This document shows positions 1-10,146 of a stretch of 64,000 nucleotides of DNA, piece by piece. The stretch is taken from positions 25,897 to 89,896 of the forward strand of contig CAMFBM010000006.1 of NCBI GenBank assembly GCA_945948555.1. The letters are read 5' to 3'. Numbering within the stretch: position 1 is the stretch's first letter; the number at the start of each line of letters is the position of its first letter. Under the pieces are notes generated by a model. That model saw only the letters and a program-made list of their open reading frames with translations. It did no database searches and had not been told where the DNA came from. The stretch comes from an uncultured Bacteroidales bacterium. Its GTDB lineage: Bacteria > Bacteroidota > Bacteroidia > Bacteroidales > UBA932. The position numbers and the translations under genes are program-made.

Positions 1-93
1 CCCGCTGGCAAACTCATCTCCCCGAACCTGTCCCGCCGTCGCAAAAAGCACACACGTCGCCACGAAGATTCGTATTTTCGAAATATTCACCAT
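1..93 (-). CDS. N-terminus of a secreted/exported protein (signal peptide), truncated by window edge
   Basis: Minus strand reads MVNISKIRIFVATCVLFATAGQVRGDEFASG..., a basic n-region, hydrophobic core and small residues; open to the left edge. Confidence 0.6.
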   Translation of the reverse strand, partial: MVNISKIRIFVATCVLFATAGQVRGDEFASG

Positions 94-266
94 TCTTGTT
101 TTCTTATATATTATATATGGTATATCAGCCCTTGGATACAAGGGATATGTCAAACCCCGCAAAAATACTCAAAAATATGCGTATCTCACGGATATTTCTT
201 AAATTTGCCTTTCTGTAGTCAGGAATATTTTCTTTAATGACGAAATATTGTTAAATATATACTATA

Positions 267-1331
267 ATGAAAAAACAAGTTCTGGTGTCCGGCGGTGCCG
301 GATATATCGGCAGCCATGTGACTGTCGAGCTGATTGCTGCCGGCTATGATGTTGTCGTTGCCGACAATATGTCCAACTGCGATTTCACCTGCTTCGAGGG
401 TGTGAAGAAAATCACCGGAAGGGATGACATTCCTTTCGTGCAGATTGACTGCTGCGACCAGGATGCGGTGATGAAACTCTTTTCCGATTACAGGATTGAC
501 GCTGTGATTCATTTCGCAGCGTTCAAGGCTGTGGGAGAGTCTGTGGCAGAGCCGATTATGTACTATAAGAACAACCTCGTCTCCTTCCTGAACATTCTTG
601 AGGCGGCAAAGACCCACGGCGGATGCAATGTGCTTTTCTCCTCTTCCGCAACCGTTTATGGCGAGGCCGAGAATCCTCCTGTGACCGAGGAATCTCCGCG
701 CAAGCCTGCCACCTCACCTTACGGAAACACCAAACAGATCTGCGAAGACATCCTCACTGATGTCGTAAAGGCGACTACTGTTTACGGACAGATGCAGCCG
801 GGAGAGAACTGCAAAGGCCTCATCAAGGGCATAGCCCTGAGGTATTTCAATCCGATCGGCGCCCATCCGTCAGCCCTCATCGGAGAACTTCCGCGCGGCG
901 TTCCGAACAACCTCGTTCCTTTCATCACCCAGACGGCAATCGGCAAGAGGGAGTGCCTGAGCATCTTCGGAAATGACTATCCTACACCTGACGGCACCTG
1001 CTTGCGCGACTACATTGACATAGTTGACCTTGCAAAGGCACACGTTGCCGCTGTCTCAAGAATGGTGGAGGGCAGAATGGCTGAAAGTTATGAAATCTAC
1101 AACATCGGAACCGGCCGCCCTGTCTCAGTCTCCGAACTGGTCAACTCCTTCGAAAAAGTCAACGGGGTGAAGGTCAACCACAAATTCGCTCCGCGCCGTC
1201 CGGGTGACGTGACCGCAATCTGGGCAGACCCGACCAGGGCCAATAAGGAACTTGGATGGAAGGCCGAACGCACCGTCGAGCAGACCCTCGCCTCCGCCTG
1301 GGCCTGGGAGAAACACCTTGCCGGGAAATAA
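267..1331 (+). CDS. galE: UDP-glucose 4-epimerase
   Basis: GGAGYIGSH NAD-binding motif, SSSATVYG, YGNTK, LRDYI motifs. Confidence 0.96.
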   Translation: MKKQVLVSGGAGYIGSHVTVELIAAGYDVVVADNMSNCDFTCFEGVKKITGRDDIPFVQIDCCDQDAVMKLFSDYRIDAVIHFAAFKAVGESVAEPIMYYKNNLVSFLNILEAAKTHGGCNVLFSSSATVYGEAENPPVTEESPRKPATSPYGNTKQICEDILTDVVKATTVYGQMQPGENCKGLIKGIALRYFNPIGAHPSALIGELPRGVPNNLVPFITQTAIGKRECLSIFGNDYPTPDGTCLRDYIDIVDLAKAHVAAVSRMVEGRMAESYEIYNIGTGRPVSVSELVNSFEKVNGVKVNHKFAPRRPGDVTAIWADPTRANKELGWKAERTVEQTLASAWAWEKHLAGK

Positions 1332-1363
1332 ATGCTGTTGTTGCAGAATGTACCTGTAATTCC

Positions 1364-2719
1364 ATGACAATGAAAGCATATATCGAAAAGAACAGGGAAA
1401 GGTTTTTTGATGAACTCTTTTCACTTTTGAGGATTCCGTCAATCAGTTCGTCGAGCGAGCACAAAGGGGATATGTACAAGTGTGCGCAGCGGCTTGCGGA
1501 ACTTCTTCGCGAGGCGGGGGCCGATGAGGCGGACGTTTTTGAGACAACGGGCCATCCTGTGGTTTTCGGCAGTCGCAAGGTTGAGGGCGCAGTCGGGACC
1601 GTTCTTGTGTACGGACACTATGACGTTCAGCCGGTTGACCCTCTTGAACTTTGGAAATCAGATCCTTTTGAACCTCAGATCCGTGACGGGGCCATCTATG
1701 CAAGGGGTGCGAATGACGACAAGGGACAACTGTTTATGCACCTGAAGGCTTTTGAATACTTGGTGCGAGAGGGCGGTTTGAAGCACAATGTCAAATTCAT
1801 CTTCGAGGGTGAGGAGGAAATAGGGAGTCCGTCGCTTGCAGCCTGGGCAAAGGACCACAGGGAGATGCTTGCGGCTGATGTCATCCTGGTTTCCGACACG
1901 ACTATGATTTCCGAGGAAGTCCCTTCAATCAACTGCGGAATGAGGGGCCTGTCCTATGTGGAGGTCAAGGTGACCGGACCGGACAAGGATCTTCACTCAG
2001 GCCATTACGGCGGGGCTGTCGCTAATCCGATCAATGTCCTCTGCGAGATGATAGCCTCCCTGATTGACAAGGACGGGAAGGTCACTGTCAAGGGCTTTTA
2101 CGATGATGTGGTTGAACTTTCCGAAGAGGACAGGGCCCAACTTGCCCGTGCTCCGTTCGACCTTCAGGAGTACAAGAAGTTCCTTGACATCGACGATGTG
2201 CGCGGAGAGAAAGGATACACTACACTTGAGAGGACAGGTATCCGCCCGTGTCTTGACGTGAATGGAATCTGGGGCGGATTCACCGGGGAAGGCGCCAAGA
2301 CCGTCCTCCCGTCGGAGGCTCACGCGAAAATCTCGATGAGGCTGGTTCCGAACCAGGACAGCGCGACAATCAGCCGCCTTTTCTGCGAGCATTTCAAGGC
2401 GATTGCCCCAGCCTGCGTCAAAGTTGAGGTTACCCCTCATCACGGGGGAGACGGCTTCCTGATTCCGATTTCCTCGAAGGCCTACCAGGCGGCATCCAGA
2501 GCGATGACCGAGGTTTACGGCATCGAGCCTGTGCCGAGCAGGGGAGGCGGAAGCATCCCGATTCTGGCTGATCTCCAGAGGATTCTCGGAATCGACCCTC
2601 TACTGATGGGATTCGGACTCGAAAGGGACACCATCCACTCCCCGAATGAGAGTTATCTTCTGAAGCAACTCTTTGCCGGGATGGAATCCATTGCGCTTTT
2701 CTACCAGTATTACCGTTAA
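1364..2719 (+). CDS. M20 family dipeptidase/metallopeptidase
   Basis: VYGHYDVQPVDP, GANDDKGQ, EGEEEIGSPSL motifs; ATG at 1364 preferred over the longer ORF start at 1256, which overlaps galE. Confidence 0.9.
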   Translation: MTMKAYIEKNRERFFDELFSLLRIPSISSSSEHKGDMYKCAQRLAELLREAGADEADVFETTGHPVVFGSRKVEGAVGTVLVYGHYDVQPVDPLELWKSDPFEPQIRDGAIYARGANDDKGQLFMHLKAFEYLVREGGLKHNVKFIFEGEEEIGSPSLAAWAKDHREMLAADVILVSDTTMISEEVPSINCGMRGLSYVEVKVTGPDKDLHSGHYGGAVANPINVLCEMIASLIDKDGKVTVKGFYDDVVELSEEDRAQLARAPFDLQEYKKFLDIDDVRGEKGYTTLERTGIRPCLDVNGIWGGFTGEGAKTVLPSEAHAKISMRLVPNQDSATISRLFCEHFKAIAPACVKVEVTPHHGGDGFLIPISSKAYQAASRAMTEVYGIEPVPSRGGGSIPILADLQRILGIDPLLMGFGLERDTIHSPNESYLLKQLFAGMESIALFYQYYR

Positions 2720-2739
2720 ACACTATCTCTGCAATAGCA

Positions 2740-3594
2740 ATGAACAGACAACAGCTATACGGACAAATCAAGGCCAAAGGCACAGTCCTCTGCGTGGGTC
2801 TTGACGTTGATTTTGAAAAAATGCCCCCTCACATCCAGGCCCTGGCTTCTAAGGGGGAGGTAGCGGCAATGGGACGCCTGTTCAAGGGGCGTGCCCGTTC
2901 CATAATCGAGTTCAACAAGGCAATAATTGACGCCACTGCAGGGCATTGCGTGGCCTACAAACCCAATCTTGCATTCTACGAATGCTACGGCACCGACGGC
3001 CTGCGTGCACTGGAGGCTACGGTTGAGTACATCCGATTGAATTATCCTGAGATTTTCCTCATTGCCGATGCCAAGAGGGGAGACATCGGGAACACCGCAA
3101 GGATGTATGCAAAGACATTCTTCGAGACTATGGACTTCGATGCCGTGACAGTGGCCCCTTATATGGGTGCCGACAGCGTCACTCCATTCCTGGCCTACAA
3201 GGACCGCTGGGCAATTGTCCTTGCTCTGACATCCAATCCGTCAGCAGCCCAGTTCCAGATGGCACACAAGGACGGGAAGCCTCTTTACCGAGCAGTGATG
3301 GAGGAGATGATGTCGATTTCAACTCCAGACAATATGATGTTTGTGGTGGGAGCCACCAAGGCAGACAAGTTACAGGAAATCAGGTCGTTCTGTCCTGACA
3401 ATTTTCTGCTGGTTCCCGGAGTGGGAGCCCAGGGCGGAAGTGCTGAGGAAGTCATCGCCAATGGTTCCAATGAGTTCGGCGGGCTGCTGATCAATTCCTC
3501 CCGAGGGATTCTCTATGCCGATTCCTCCGAGGATTTCGCACTTGCTGCGGGGAAGGCGGCCGCCTCCACTGCCCGGTTCGAGCCTGCCCGGTAG
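2740..3594 (+). CDS. pyrF: Orotidine 5'-phosphate decarboxylase
   Basis: VGLDVDFEKMP, ADAKRGDIGNTA motif, VPGVGAQGG. Confidence 0.95.
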   Translation: MNRQQLYGQIKAKGTVLCVGLDVDFEKMPPHIQALASKGEVAAMGRLFKGRARSIIEFNKAIIDATAGHCVAYKPNLAFYECYGTDGLRALEATVEYIRLNYPEIFLIADAKRGDIGNTARMYAKTFFETMDFDAVTVAPYMGADSVTPFLAYKDRWAIVLALTSNPSAAQFQMAHKDGKPLYRAVMEEMMSISTPDNMMFVVGATKADKLQEIRSFCPDNFLLVPGVGAQGGSAEEVIANGSNEFGGLLINSSRGILYADSSEDFALAAGKAAASTARFEPAR

Positions 3595-3684
3595 TTGACA
3601 CCGCCTCTGCCGCCGAAAAGGCTGCCTTCTCCACCGGCTCCATCCGGCCCCATCTGCTTCTGCTGCCGAAAAGGCTGCCTCCAT

Positions 3685-4941
3685 CTATTCCCCAAGAATT
3701 TTGGCAAGACCTCCCTCTGCGGTTTCCTTGTAAACTGACGGGAGGTCTTTTCCTGTCTGTTTCATCACGTTGACCACCTGGTCGAAGGACACCCTGTGGC
3801 GTCCGTCGGTGTAGAGGGCATAGATGCTCGCATCAAGGGCCCTTGCAGCCGCGTAGGCATTCCTTTCTATGCAGGGAATCTGCACAAGACCGCAGACAGG
3901 GTCACAGGTCAGCCCCAGATGGTGTTCCAGACCCATCTCCGCCGCATATTCAATCTGGGACGGACTTCCGCCCATCAGCTGGGTTGCAGCTGCGGCTGCC
4001 ATTGCGCAGGCCACTCCGACTTCTCCCTGACAGCCTACTTCCGCACCTGAGATTGAAGCATTCTGTTTCACTACATTACCGACAATTCCTGCCGTGGCAA
4101 GTGAACGGACAAGCCTCTTGTCGCTGAAACCGTAAACCTTTTTCAGATGGTAGAGCACGCCCGGAAGCACTCCGCAGGAACCGCAGGTCGGGGCAGTCAC
4201 TATTGTCCCTCCGCAGGCATTTTCCTCGCTCACCGCAAGGGCGTAGGAAAAGATCAGACCCCTTGTTCGCAGGACATCCTTGTAGCCCTCTGCCCTGATG
4301 AAGTAACTTGAGGCCTTCCTCCTCAGATGCAACGGGCCCGGAAGGGCTCCCTCCTGGTCAATCCCCCTCTCGACCGCCTCGCACATCACCCTCCAGACCA
4401 ACTCCAGATGCTCCCAGAATCCCGGCCTACCTCCCTCGTGCGCATCCACATATTCCCAGAACTCCTTTCCGTTGGAATTGCACCATTCCAGAATCCCGGA
4501 TAGATTGTGCAGGTCGTAGAAATCCTCTGACTCATCCGGGAAGGGATGTTCCATACAGATTATGTCCCCGCCTCCGATGCTGTAGTATGTCCAGTTGTCG
4601 TAGATGTCCCCGTCACGGCTGACTGTGGCGATTTTCATCGCATTCTGGTGGAGCGGGAGATATTCTTTCGGTCTCCATTCGATGTCGATGTCCCCGTGCC
4701 GTTTCTCGTTGTTGTCGATGGTGTCCTTCTCGCTCCATTTCCAGGTGGAGTATGCTTCACGGATGGCCACGTCGGTGAGATGGCCTTTGCCGGTGGCGGC
4801 AAGGGAACCGTAGAGGACGACCCTCAGATGATCCGAATCGGGGTGGTTCTCAAGGTATGAACGCACCGCCTTGTAGGGCCCCATCGTGTGACTGCTTGAG
4901 GGACCTTTCCCGATTTTGTATATTTCAGAAATGCTTTTCAT
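3685..4941 (-). CDS. sdaA: L-serine ammonia-lyase (serine dehydratase)
   Basis: GPSSSHTMGP, GSCGVLPG, CDPVCGLVQIPCIERN; start trimmed to MKSISEIYKIG at 4941. Confidence 0.93.
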   Translation of the reverse strand: MKSISEIYKIGKGPSSSHTMGPYKAVRSYLENHPDSDHLRVVLYGSLAATGKGHLTDVAIREAYSTWKWSEKDTIDNNEKRHGDIDIEWRPKEYLPLHQNAMKIATVSRDGDIYDNWTYYSIGGGDIICMEHPFPDESEDFYDLHNLSGILEWCNSNGKEFWEYVDAHEGGRPGFWEHLELVWRVMCEAVERGIDQEGALPGPLHLRRKASSYFIRAEGYKDVLRTRGLIFSYALAVSEENACGGTIVTAPTCGSCGVLPGVLYHLKKVYGFSDKRLVRSLATAGIVGNVVKQNASISGAEVGCQGEVGVACAMAAAAATQLMGGSPSQIEYAAEMGLEHHLGLTCDPVCGLVQIPCIERNAYAAARALDASIYALYTDGRHRVSFDQVVNVMKQTGKDLPSVYKETAEGGLAKILGE

Positions 4942-4955
4942 TGTTAAATATATCC

Positions 4956-6938
4956 CTATTTTACCCAGGTGTCGAAATATTCCGTGACCTTGTCCATCAG
5001 ATGCACCCTCTCCATTCCGAACATATTGTGCTCTGCGACAGGGTAAGGGAAGTAATCCACCTGCACATTGTTGCTGATGCATTCCTGGACGAAACTCAGG
5101 CTGTTCTGCCAGACGACAACCGGGTCAACGGCGCCCTGGCAGATCAACAATTTCCTCTTCAGCGAGGCCGCCTTCGGAATCAGGCTTGTCAGGGCATAGC
5201 CCTCAGGGTTGTCCTGCGGCGTGCCCATATACCTTTCCCCGTACATCACCTCGTACCATTTCCAGTCAATCACAGGCCCTCCTGCAACCCCGGCCTTGTA
5301 GATTTCGGGGTAATTGGTCAGCAGGGAAATCGTCATAAAACCGCCGTAGCTCCAGCCGTGAACGCCAATCCTTTCGCGGTCAACCCACGGCTCCTTCAGC
5401 AGTTCCCCAAGCCCGGCAATCTGGTCCGCCATCTCTGCCTGTCCGCATTGTCCGTGGATCTCCTGCTCGAACTCAAGGCCCCTGTTCTGCGTTCCTCTGT
5501 TGTCCTGCACATAGACAATCCACCCCCGCTGGGCCATATACATCTCCCACCTGCGGAGTTCCGCTCCCCAGGTGTCCCTGACCATCTGTGAGTGTGGCCC
5601 GCCATAGACATAGTGTATGAGCGGATATTTCTTCTGAGGATCGAAATCCTTCGGAAGCACGAGCCGGTAGTAGTTGTCGTATTTCCCGTCCGCGCTCCTG
5701 ACCTTTCCGAGAATGATCGCTGTATAGGCATATTCACTGGTCGGGTCTTCGGCCCGCTCAAGGTTGCAGCGTGATTTCCCGTCGGTCGAGCACAGGTCGG
5801 TAACGTAAGGTGTCCTTGCATCGCTCCAGAAGTCGAGGAACTGGCGGGAGTCTGGACTCAACGAAATATGGTGCCATCCTGATGCCTTGGTGAGCCTTGT
5901 CCTGCGGCCCGTCCTGACATCCTGCCTGAAAAGATGGTTCTCGACAGGGGAGACCTCGGCTGAGGTGTAATAGACATATCGTCCGTCGTTCCCGAGGTAT
6001 TCCACATCGGCGTCCACTTCGGTCAGCCTGCTGATGCTTCCGAGAGTATCACACAGATATAGGTTTCTCCAGAGGTCCCTGTTGGCCGTCCTGTAGAGGA
6101 ATCTCCCGGAGTCTCCTTTCAGGAAATACAGAGGGTCGAGGGGCTCGACATATTTGTCGTTGTCCTCGGTCAGCAGGGTTCTGACAAGGTGTCCGTCCGA
6201 TGGGTCGTACATATTGAGCCTGAGGTGTTTCTGACTCCTGTCAAGCACCTGTATGTAAATCCTCCTGCTGTCCGGGGCCCAGGTTATTCCTGTGAGGTAC
6301 CTGTCCGCCCCGAAGTCGTCTGCCTTGATATGCAGGGTGTCTGCCGTGGCGATGTCATAGACGCAGAGCCTCAGAATCTCCGAAGGGGTTCCGGTCATCG
6401 GGTATTTTATGCTTTTCAGAACTCCGTGTGGGGCCGTGATGTCAAGCAGAGGGAAGTCGGCTACGCGGCTTTCGTCCTTTCTGTAGAATGCAATCTTTGT
6501 GCTGTCCGGTGACCAGAAAATCCCGTCTTCAATCCCGAACTCGTTGCGGCTCACGTAGTTGCCGTAAACTATGTCCTTGCTCTCGGGCAGGGCCACAGGG
6601 ATGGTGGTACTGTCATTCAGATGCAGGTACAACCCGCCATCCTGTGTGAAGGCAAAAAGTCCGGATGGCTCAGAGGGAGCGCGCCGTTCGGCCCTGACAG
6701 GTTCATATCCCTTTCCTTTTCTTTCCCATTTCCAGAAGGATGTCCTTGGATTGAGATCTCGTGAAAGAATAGTCTCTTTCATCGTAAGCATCCTATCCCC
6801 TTTGTTGGCAGGACGCATTTTCAGAGTGTCGCCGGGGAAGTCCGCAATGGCGTCACCAATGGAACTGCCGGAAAAATTCGCGGCAAGACAGGCACAGGAA
6901 CATGCCAGCATTGCCGTAACAAATGCTGTTGTTTTCAT
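4956..6938 (-). CDS. Dipeptidyl peptidase IV family S9 serine peptidase
   Basis: Beta-propeller N-terminus; catalytic GWSYGGF, C-terminal D/H region (AVDPVV, AEHNMFG). Confidence 0.93.
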   Translation of the reverse strand: MKTTAFVTAMLACSCACLAANFSGSSIGDAIADFPGDTLKMRPANKGDRMLTMKETILSRDLNPRTSFWKWERKGKGYEPVRAERRAPSEPSGLFAFTQDGGLYLHLNDSTTIPVALPESKDIVYGNYVSRNEFGIEDGIFWSPDSTKIAFYRKDESRVADFPLLDITAPHGVLKSIKYPMTGTPSEILRLCVYDIATADTLHIKADDFGADRYLTGITWAPDSRRIYIQVLDRSQKHLRLNMYDPSDGHLVRTLLTEDNDKYVEPLDPLYFLKGDSGRFLYRTANRDLWRNLYLCDTLGSISRLTEVDADVEYLGNDGRYVYYTSAEVSPVENHLFRQDVRTGRRTRLTKASGWHHISLSPDSRQFLDFWSDARTPYVTDLCSTDGKSRCNLERAEDPTSEYAYTAIILGKVRSADGKYDNYYRLVLPKDFDPQKKYPLIHYVYGGPHSQMVRDTWGAELRRWEMYMAQRGWIVYVQDNRGTQNRGLEFEQEIHGQCGQAEMADQIAGLGELLKEPWVDRERIGVHGWSYGGFMTISLLTNYPEIYKAGVAGGPVIDWKWYEVMYGERYMGTPQDNPEGYALTSLIPKAASLKRKLLICQGAVDPVVVWQNSLSFVQECISNNVQVDYFPYPVAEHNMFGMERVHLMDKVTEYFDTWVK

Positions 6939-6970
6939 AATTGTCTAATGGAATTCTGGTTTGTTCCCCG

Positions 6971-7351
6971 TCAGTGGACGGCGAGGATTCCGTCAACCAC
7001 ATATTTCTGTTTCCCCCTCCATGGCAGCACTCCGAGATACTCCTTGTAACTCAGCTCCACGGTCTTTCCCGCACATCTCATCAGGGAATCCGCGATTGCC
7101 TTGTCGGTCACCGAGAAATCGAATTCGTAGGACTGCACTGCAGGAGCTACCGTTTTGGTGTTGTTGCCACGGAAGCCGGCCTGGATGAGCCTGCCTTCGT
7201 AGGTCTTGAATACATAGCCCTTATAGACCACAAAATTGAGTTCTCCGGCCTTGACTCCTTCGCCAAAGACGAAGAAGAACCTGAAGAAGATGAATCCTGC
7301 CAGGGCAAGAACGAGGATTGCCGTCGTCCAGAAAATGATTTTCCTTTTCAT
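6971..7351 (-). CDS. Small membrane-anchored hypothetical protein
   Basis: 126 aa, N-terminal TM helix, no stops, start 10 nt from a dispersed repeat end. Confidence 0.7.
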   Translation of the reverse strand: MKRKIIFWTTAILVLALAGFIFFRFFFVFGEGVKAGELNFVVYKGYVFKTYEGRLIQAGFRGNNTKTVAPAVQSYEFDFSVTDKAIADSLMRCAGKTVELSYKEYLGVLPWRGKQKYVVDGILAVH

Positions 7352-7360
7352 ATCTCAATC

Positions 7361-7540
7361 ACTCAAGTTTCGCAAGTTCATAATTATCTGTTATTGTGAG
7401 GGTTGTGCGTCTTGCGAAACTTCTTCCTACCGCACAATTCTCATCTACGTTACCCCTATCCTAAATCCTTTCCCTCGGGGAAAGGACTTACTATCGATGC
7501 TAAAGCATCTCCAAACAAGGTGTTTCGCATGCGAAACTTA
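7361..7540 (+). repeat. Dispersed repeat, copy A (AAGTTTCGCAA-ended element, short form)
   Basis: Near-identical to the reverse complement of 22256-22499 minus a ~60 bp internal module; ends CTCAAGTTTCGCAAG / GCATGCGAAACTTAAG are inverted. Confidence 0.85.
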
Positions 7541-7542
7541 AG

Positions 7543-7893
7543 TCAATCAAATATGGTTTTGTCTTCTTCCATTATTCCGCAACTGACCAGCAGACCGATG
7601 AACGGGGTCTGCTGACGTTTGATGTAGGGTTTGACCTGTGAGACATTGATGAAGTCCCACGACTTGATGGCATCGTAGGCCCTGACAAAGTCCTTGCCAG
7701 TGAGGTATTCTCCCTCGACAGCCCTTTTTGTGCCCGGAGTGCCTCCCTTGACGAAGATGCAGCTTCCGACGAAGGTCGCGCTGTAAGTGATACCCGTGAC
7801 TGAGGTGAACGAACCCCTTGACTTTACGTATTCTACGACGATGTCCCATGCTGCGGCACCGTCAAGATTCTTGTATCCCGCTTTGATTCTCAT
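7543..7893 (-). CDS. Hypothetical protein (116 aa), no recognised family
   Basis: Intact ORF MRIKAGYKNLDGAAAWDIVVEYVKSRG...; lies between gpsA and the repeat. Confidence 0.6.
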   Translation of the reverse strand: MRIKAGYKNLDGAAAWDIVVEYVKSRGSFTSVTGITYSATFVGSCIFVKGGTPGTKRAVEGEYLTGKDFVRAYDAIKSWDFINVSQVKPYIKRQQTPFIGLLVSCGIMEEDKTIFD

Positions 7894-7902
7894 TGCATAA
7901 AA

Positions 7903-8922
7903 TTAAAGGCCCCCTATAAGTTGCTTCATCCTTTTGCGTACAGGTGCGTTGCGGTAAAGTATGTCGTAAACCATATCCGCAATCGGCATATTCACCTGAT
8001 GACGAAAATTTATGTGCCTTATACATTCGGATGCGTAATATCCTTCCGCAATCATAGTCATTTCATTCAGGGCACTTTTTACCGTGCATCCGCGTCCTAT
8101 CAGCAGACCGAGCCTTCTGTTGCGGCTATAATTTGAGTAGCAGGTTACAAGCAGGTCGCCAAGATACTGGAAATCCATTGTGTCTCTCTCGAAAGGATAG
8201 CTTTCGCGCAGGAAGCGTGTCATTTCCTTGGCACAGTGCGAAATCAGTACGGCAAGAAAATTGTCTCCATATCCAAGACCTGCGGCCAATCCGGTTGCTA
8301 TTGCATAAATATTCTTCATTATTGCGGCATATTCAACACCGTATAGGTCAGGTGAATATGTCAGATGCAGACAGTCACTGCCGATCTTTTCCTGAATGAT
8401 ATCTGCATTTCCCTTGTCTGTACATACAACCGAAAGATAGGATAGTTTGCCCCTGCCTGCCTCTTCAGCGTGAGAGGGACCGGAAATGATCCCGATTTGT
8501 TTATAGGACAGGTCATAGGTGTCGTGAAGATATTCCACCACAGTCTTGTAATCTCCCGGGATGATGCCCTTGATTGCAGAAATGACGAATTTGTCTTTCA
8601 GAGGTAGGGATAGTTCCGAAAGAAAGTCCTTGAGAAATGCTGACGGTGCGGCCATAATCACGATCCCGGCGTGTGAGACGGCTTCGTCAAGACTGCGGAC
8701 TGGGTGAATCAGATTCAGGTCGAACTCCACGTCATTGAGATATTTGGGATTGCGTCCTTCTGTCAGAAGCCCTTCAAGTACATCCTCGTTTCTGATGTGC
8801 CACCAGACCTGCTGCCCGTTCCTTACGAGAAGGCTTACGATGGCAGTCGCCCAACTGCCGTATCCTACGACAGCACATTCTGTCTTGTCACCGATTCTGT
8901 AAATATTCAGAGTTTCATCCAT
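7903..8922 (-). CDS. gpsA: Glycerol-3-phosphate dehydrogenase [NAD(P)+]
   Basis: VVGYGSWATA, SAIKGI, GPSHAEE, KNIYAIATG motifs. Confidence 0.93.
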   Translation of the reverse strand: MDETLNIYRIGDKTECAVVGYGSWATAIVSLLVRNGQQVWWHIRNEDVLEGLLTEGRNPKYLNDVEFDLNLIHPVRSLDEAVSHAGIVIMAAPSAFLKDFLSELSLPLKDKFVISAIKGIIPGDYKTVVEYLHDTYDLSYKQIGIISGPSHAEEAGRGKLSYLSVVCTDKGNADIIQEKIGSDCLHLTYSPDLYGVEYAAIMKNIYAIATGLAAGLGYGDNFLAVLISHCAKEMTRFLRESYPFERDTMDFQYLGDLLVTCYSNYSRNRRLGLLIGRGCTVKSALNEMTMIAEGYYASECIRHINFRHQVNMPIADMVYDILYRNAPVRKRMKQLIGGL

Positions 8923-8948
8923 AATCTTTTTATTTGAATCCGTTCGGA

Positions 8949-10118
8949 TTATTTGAACCCGTCCGGATGGCCGTCAGTCTCCTTCCATTTCTTCGGGGAG
9001 CAGCCCACCAATTTGGTGAACTGGCTGTGGAAATTGGAACGGTCGCTGAATCCGCACATCTCTCCTATGATGTTGGTGGAGGTGTCCTTGTTTTCCAGCA
9101 GCATCTTTTTCGCATCGTTGATTCTCAATTCGGTCCTCCAACTCCTGAAGTCCACTTTGTACACGACAGTGAAGTACAGCTGGAGGATTTCCTTTGTAGT
9201 CCCGAGCTCCTCAGCGATTTCCTCGCGGGTCTTGTCATATTCCCTATACCTCTTTTCCTCAATCCACTTCCTGATGCTCTTCTCCAGTTTGCGGAATTCC
9301 TTTTCCATTGACTGGGTATTTGACTCAGGGTCTTCCTTCCTTGGTTTCTGTGACCTCGGAGGAAAGAGATTCTCTCCTGAAAGGGTCTTCCTCGCAAACG
9401 CATCCAGCACCATCTTGTGGCGGCCCATAAAGGAAATGAAGTTGACTGAAAAATACATCATAAAGATGATGTACCAAACGATGTATATCTTCATGAATCC
9501 GTTTGGCAGAAGCATATATACCAGAAGAAAGAGGTTGGTGAGCATCGCAATGATGTAGCAGAACTTTATCCATTTGACCTTGTGTTCCTCGTCCTCATCG
9601 TAGTATGTCTCCAGGGCCTTGATGGTTTTCTTGTAGGTCTTGTCAAAGAGGATTATGTACCAGATGCTCTGACCTATCAGCAGGGCTATGCTGGTTGCCA
9701 GCGCAAGATTTCTGATGAGACTGCCTGTCCCGAAAGATGCCTCTATAAGCCAGTATGAGGCAACGACCAGCAGGAAGGTGTTTATGATAAAGGTTTGTCC
9801 AGGTATCTTCTTGTCGTCCAGCAGGTTTATCATAGAGTATGACATTGCCAGCGACGAGAATGATGCAGCTATGAGCATTGTGAAGGAAGAAAAGAGGGTG
9901 TAGTCCCACACTTCATCGTATTTGTGGAGAGAAAAGCCCATCATAAAACTGCAGACAAGGAAGGATACTGCAACCGTGGCCTTTGCCGTATTCAGCCTTC
10001 TGGCGTATTCAGTCTGCGGTACTTTGATGAGCAACAATATAAAGGCCAGCATACACGAGTCGGTGCATGCCAGCCATTGGATTGTTCTGATGTCTGTGAT
10101 ATCGGTTAAGAATTCCAT
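8949..10118 (-). CDS. AraC-family regulator with N-terminal multi-TM membrane domain
   Basis: Several TM helices then AraC HTH (MCGFSDRSNFHSQFTKLVGCSPKKWKE); start trimmed to MEFLTDI. Confidence 0.88.
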   Translation of the reverse strand: MEFLTDITDIRTIQWLACTDSCMLAFILLLIKVPQTEYARRLNTAKATVAVSFLVCSFMMGFSLHKYDEVWDYTLFSSFTMLIAASFSSLAMSYSMINLLDDKKIPGQTFIINTFLLVVASYWLIEASFGTGSLIRNLALATSIALLIGQSIWYIILFDKTYKKTIKALETYYDEDEEHKVKWIKFCYIIAMLTNLFLLVYMLLPNGFMKIYIVWYIIFMMYFSVNFISFMGRHKMVLDAFARKTLSGENLFPPRSQKPRKEDPESNTQSMEKEFRKLEKSIRKWIEEKRYREYDKTREEIAEELGTTKEILQLYFTVVYKVDFRSWRTELRINDAKKMLLENKDTSTNIIGEMCGFSDRSNFHSQFTKLVGCSPKKWKETDGHPDGFK

Positions 10119-10146
10119 CTCATGTTTGTTTGTTCCTCCCGGGTGC

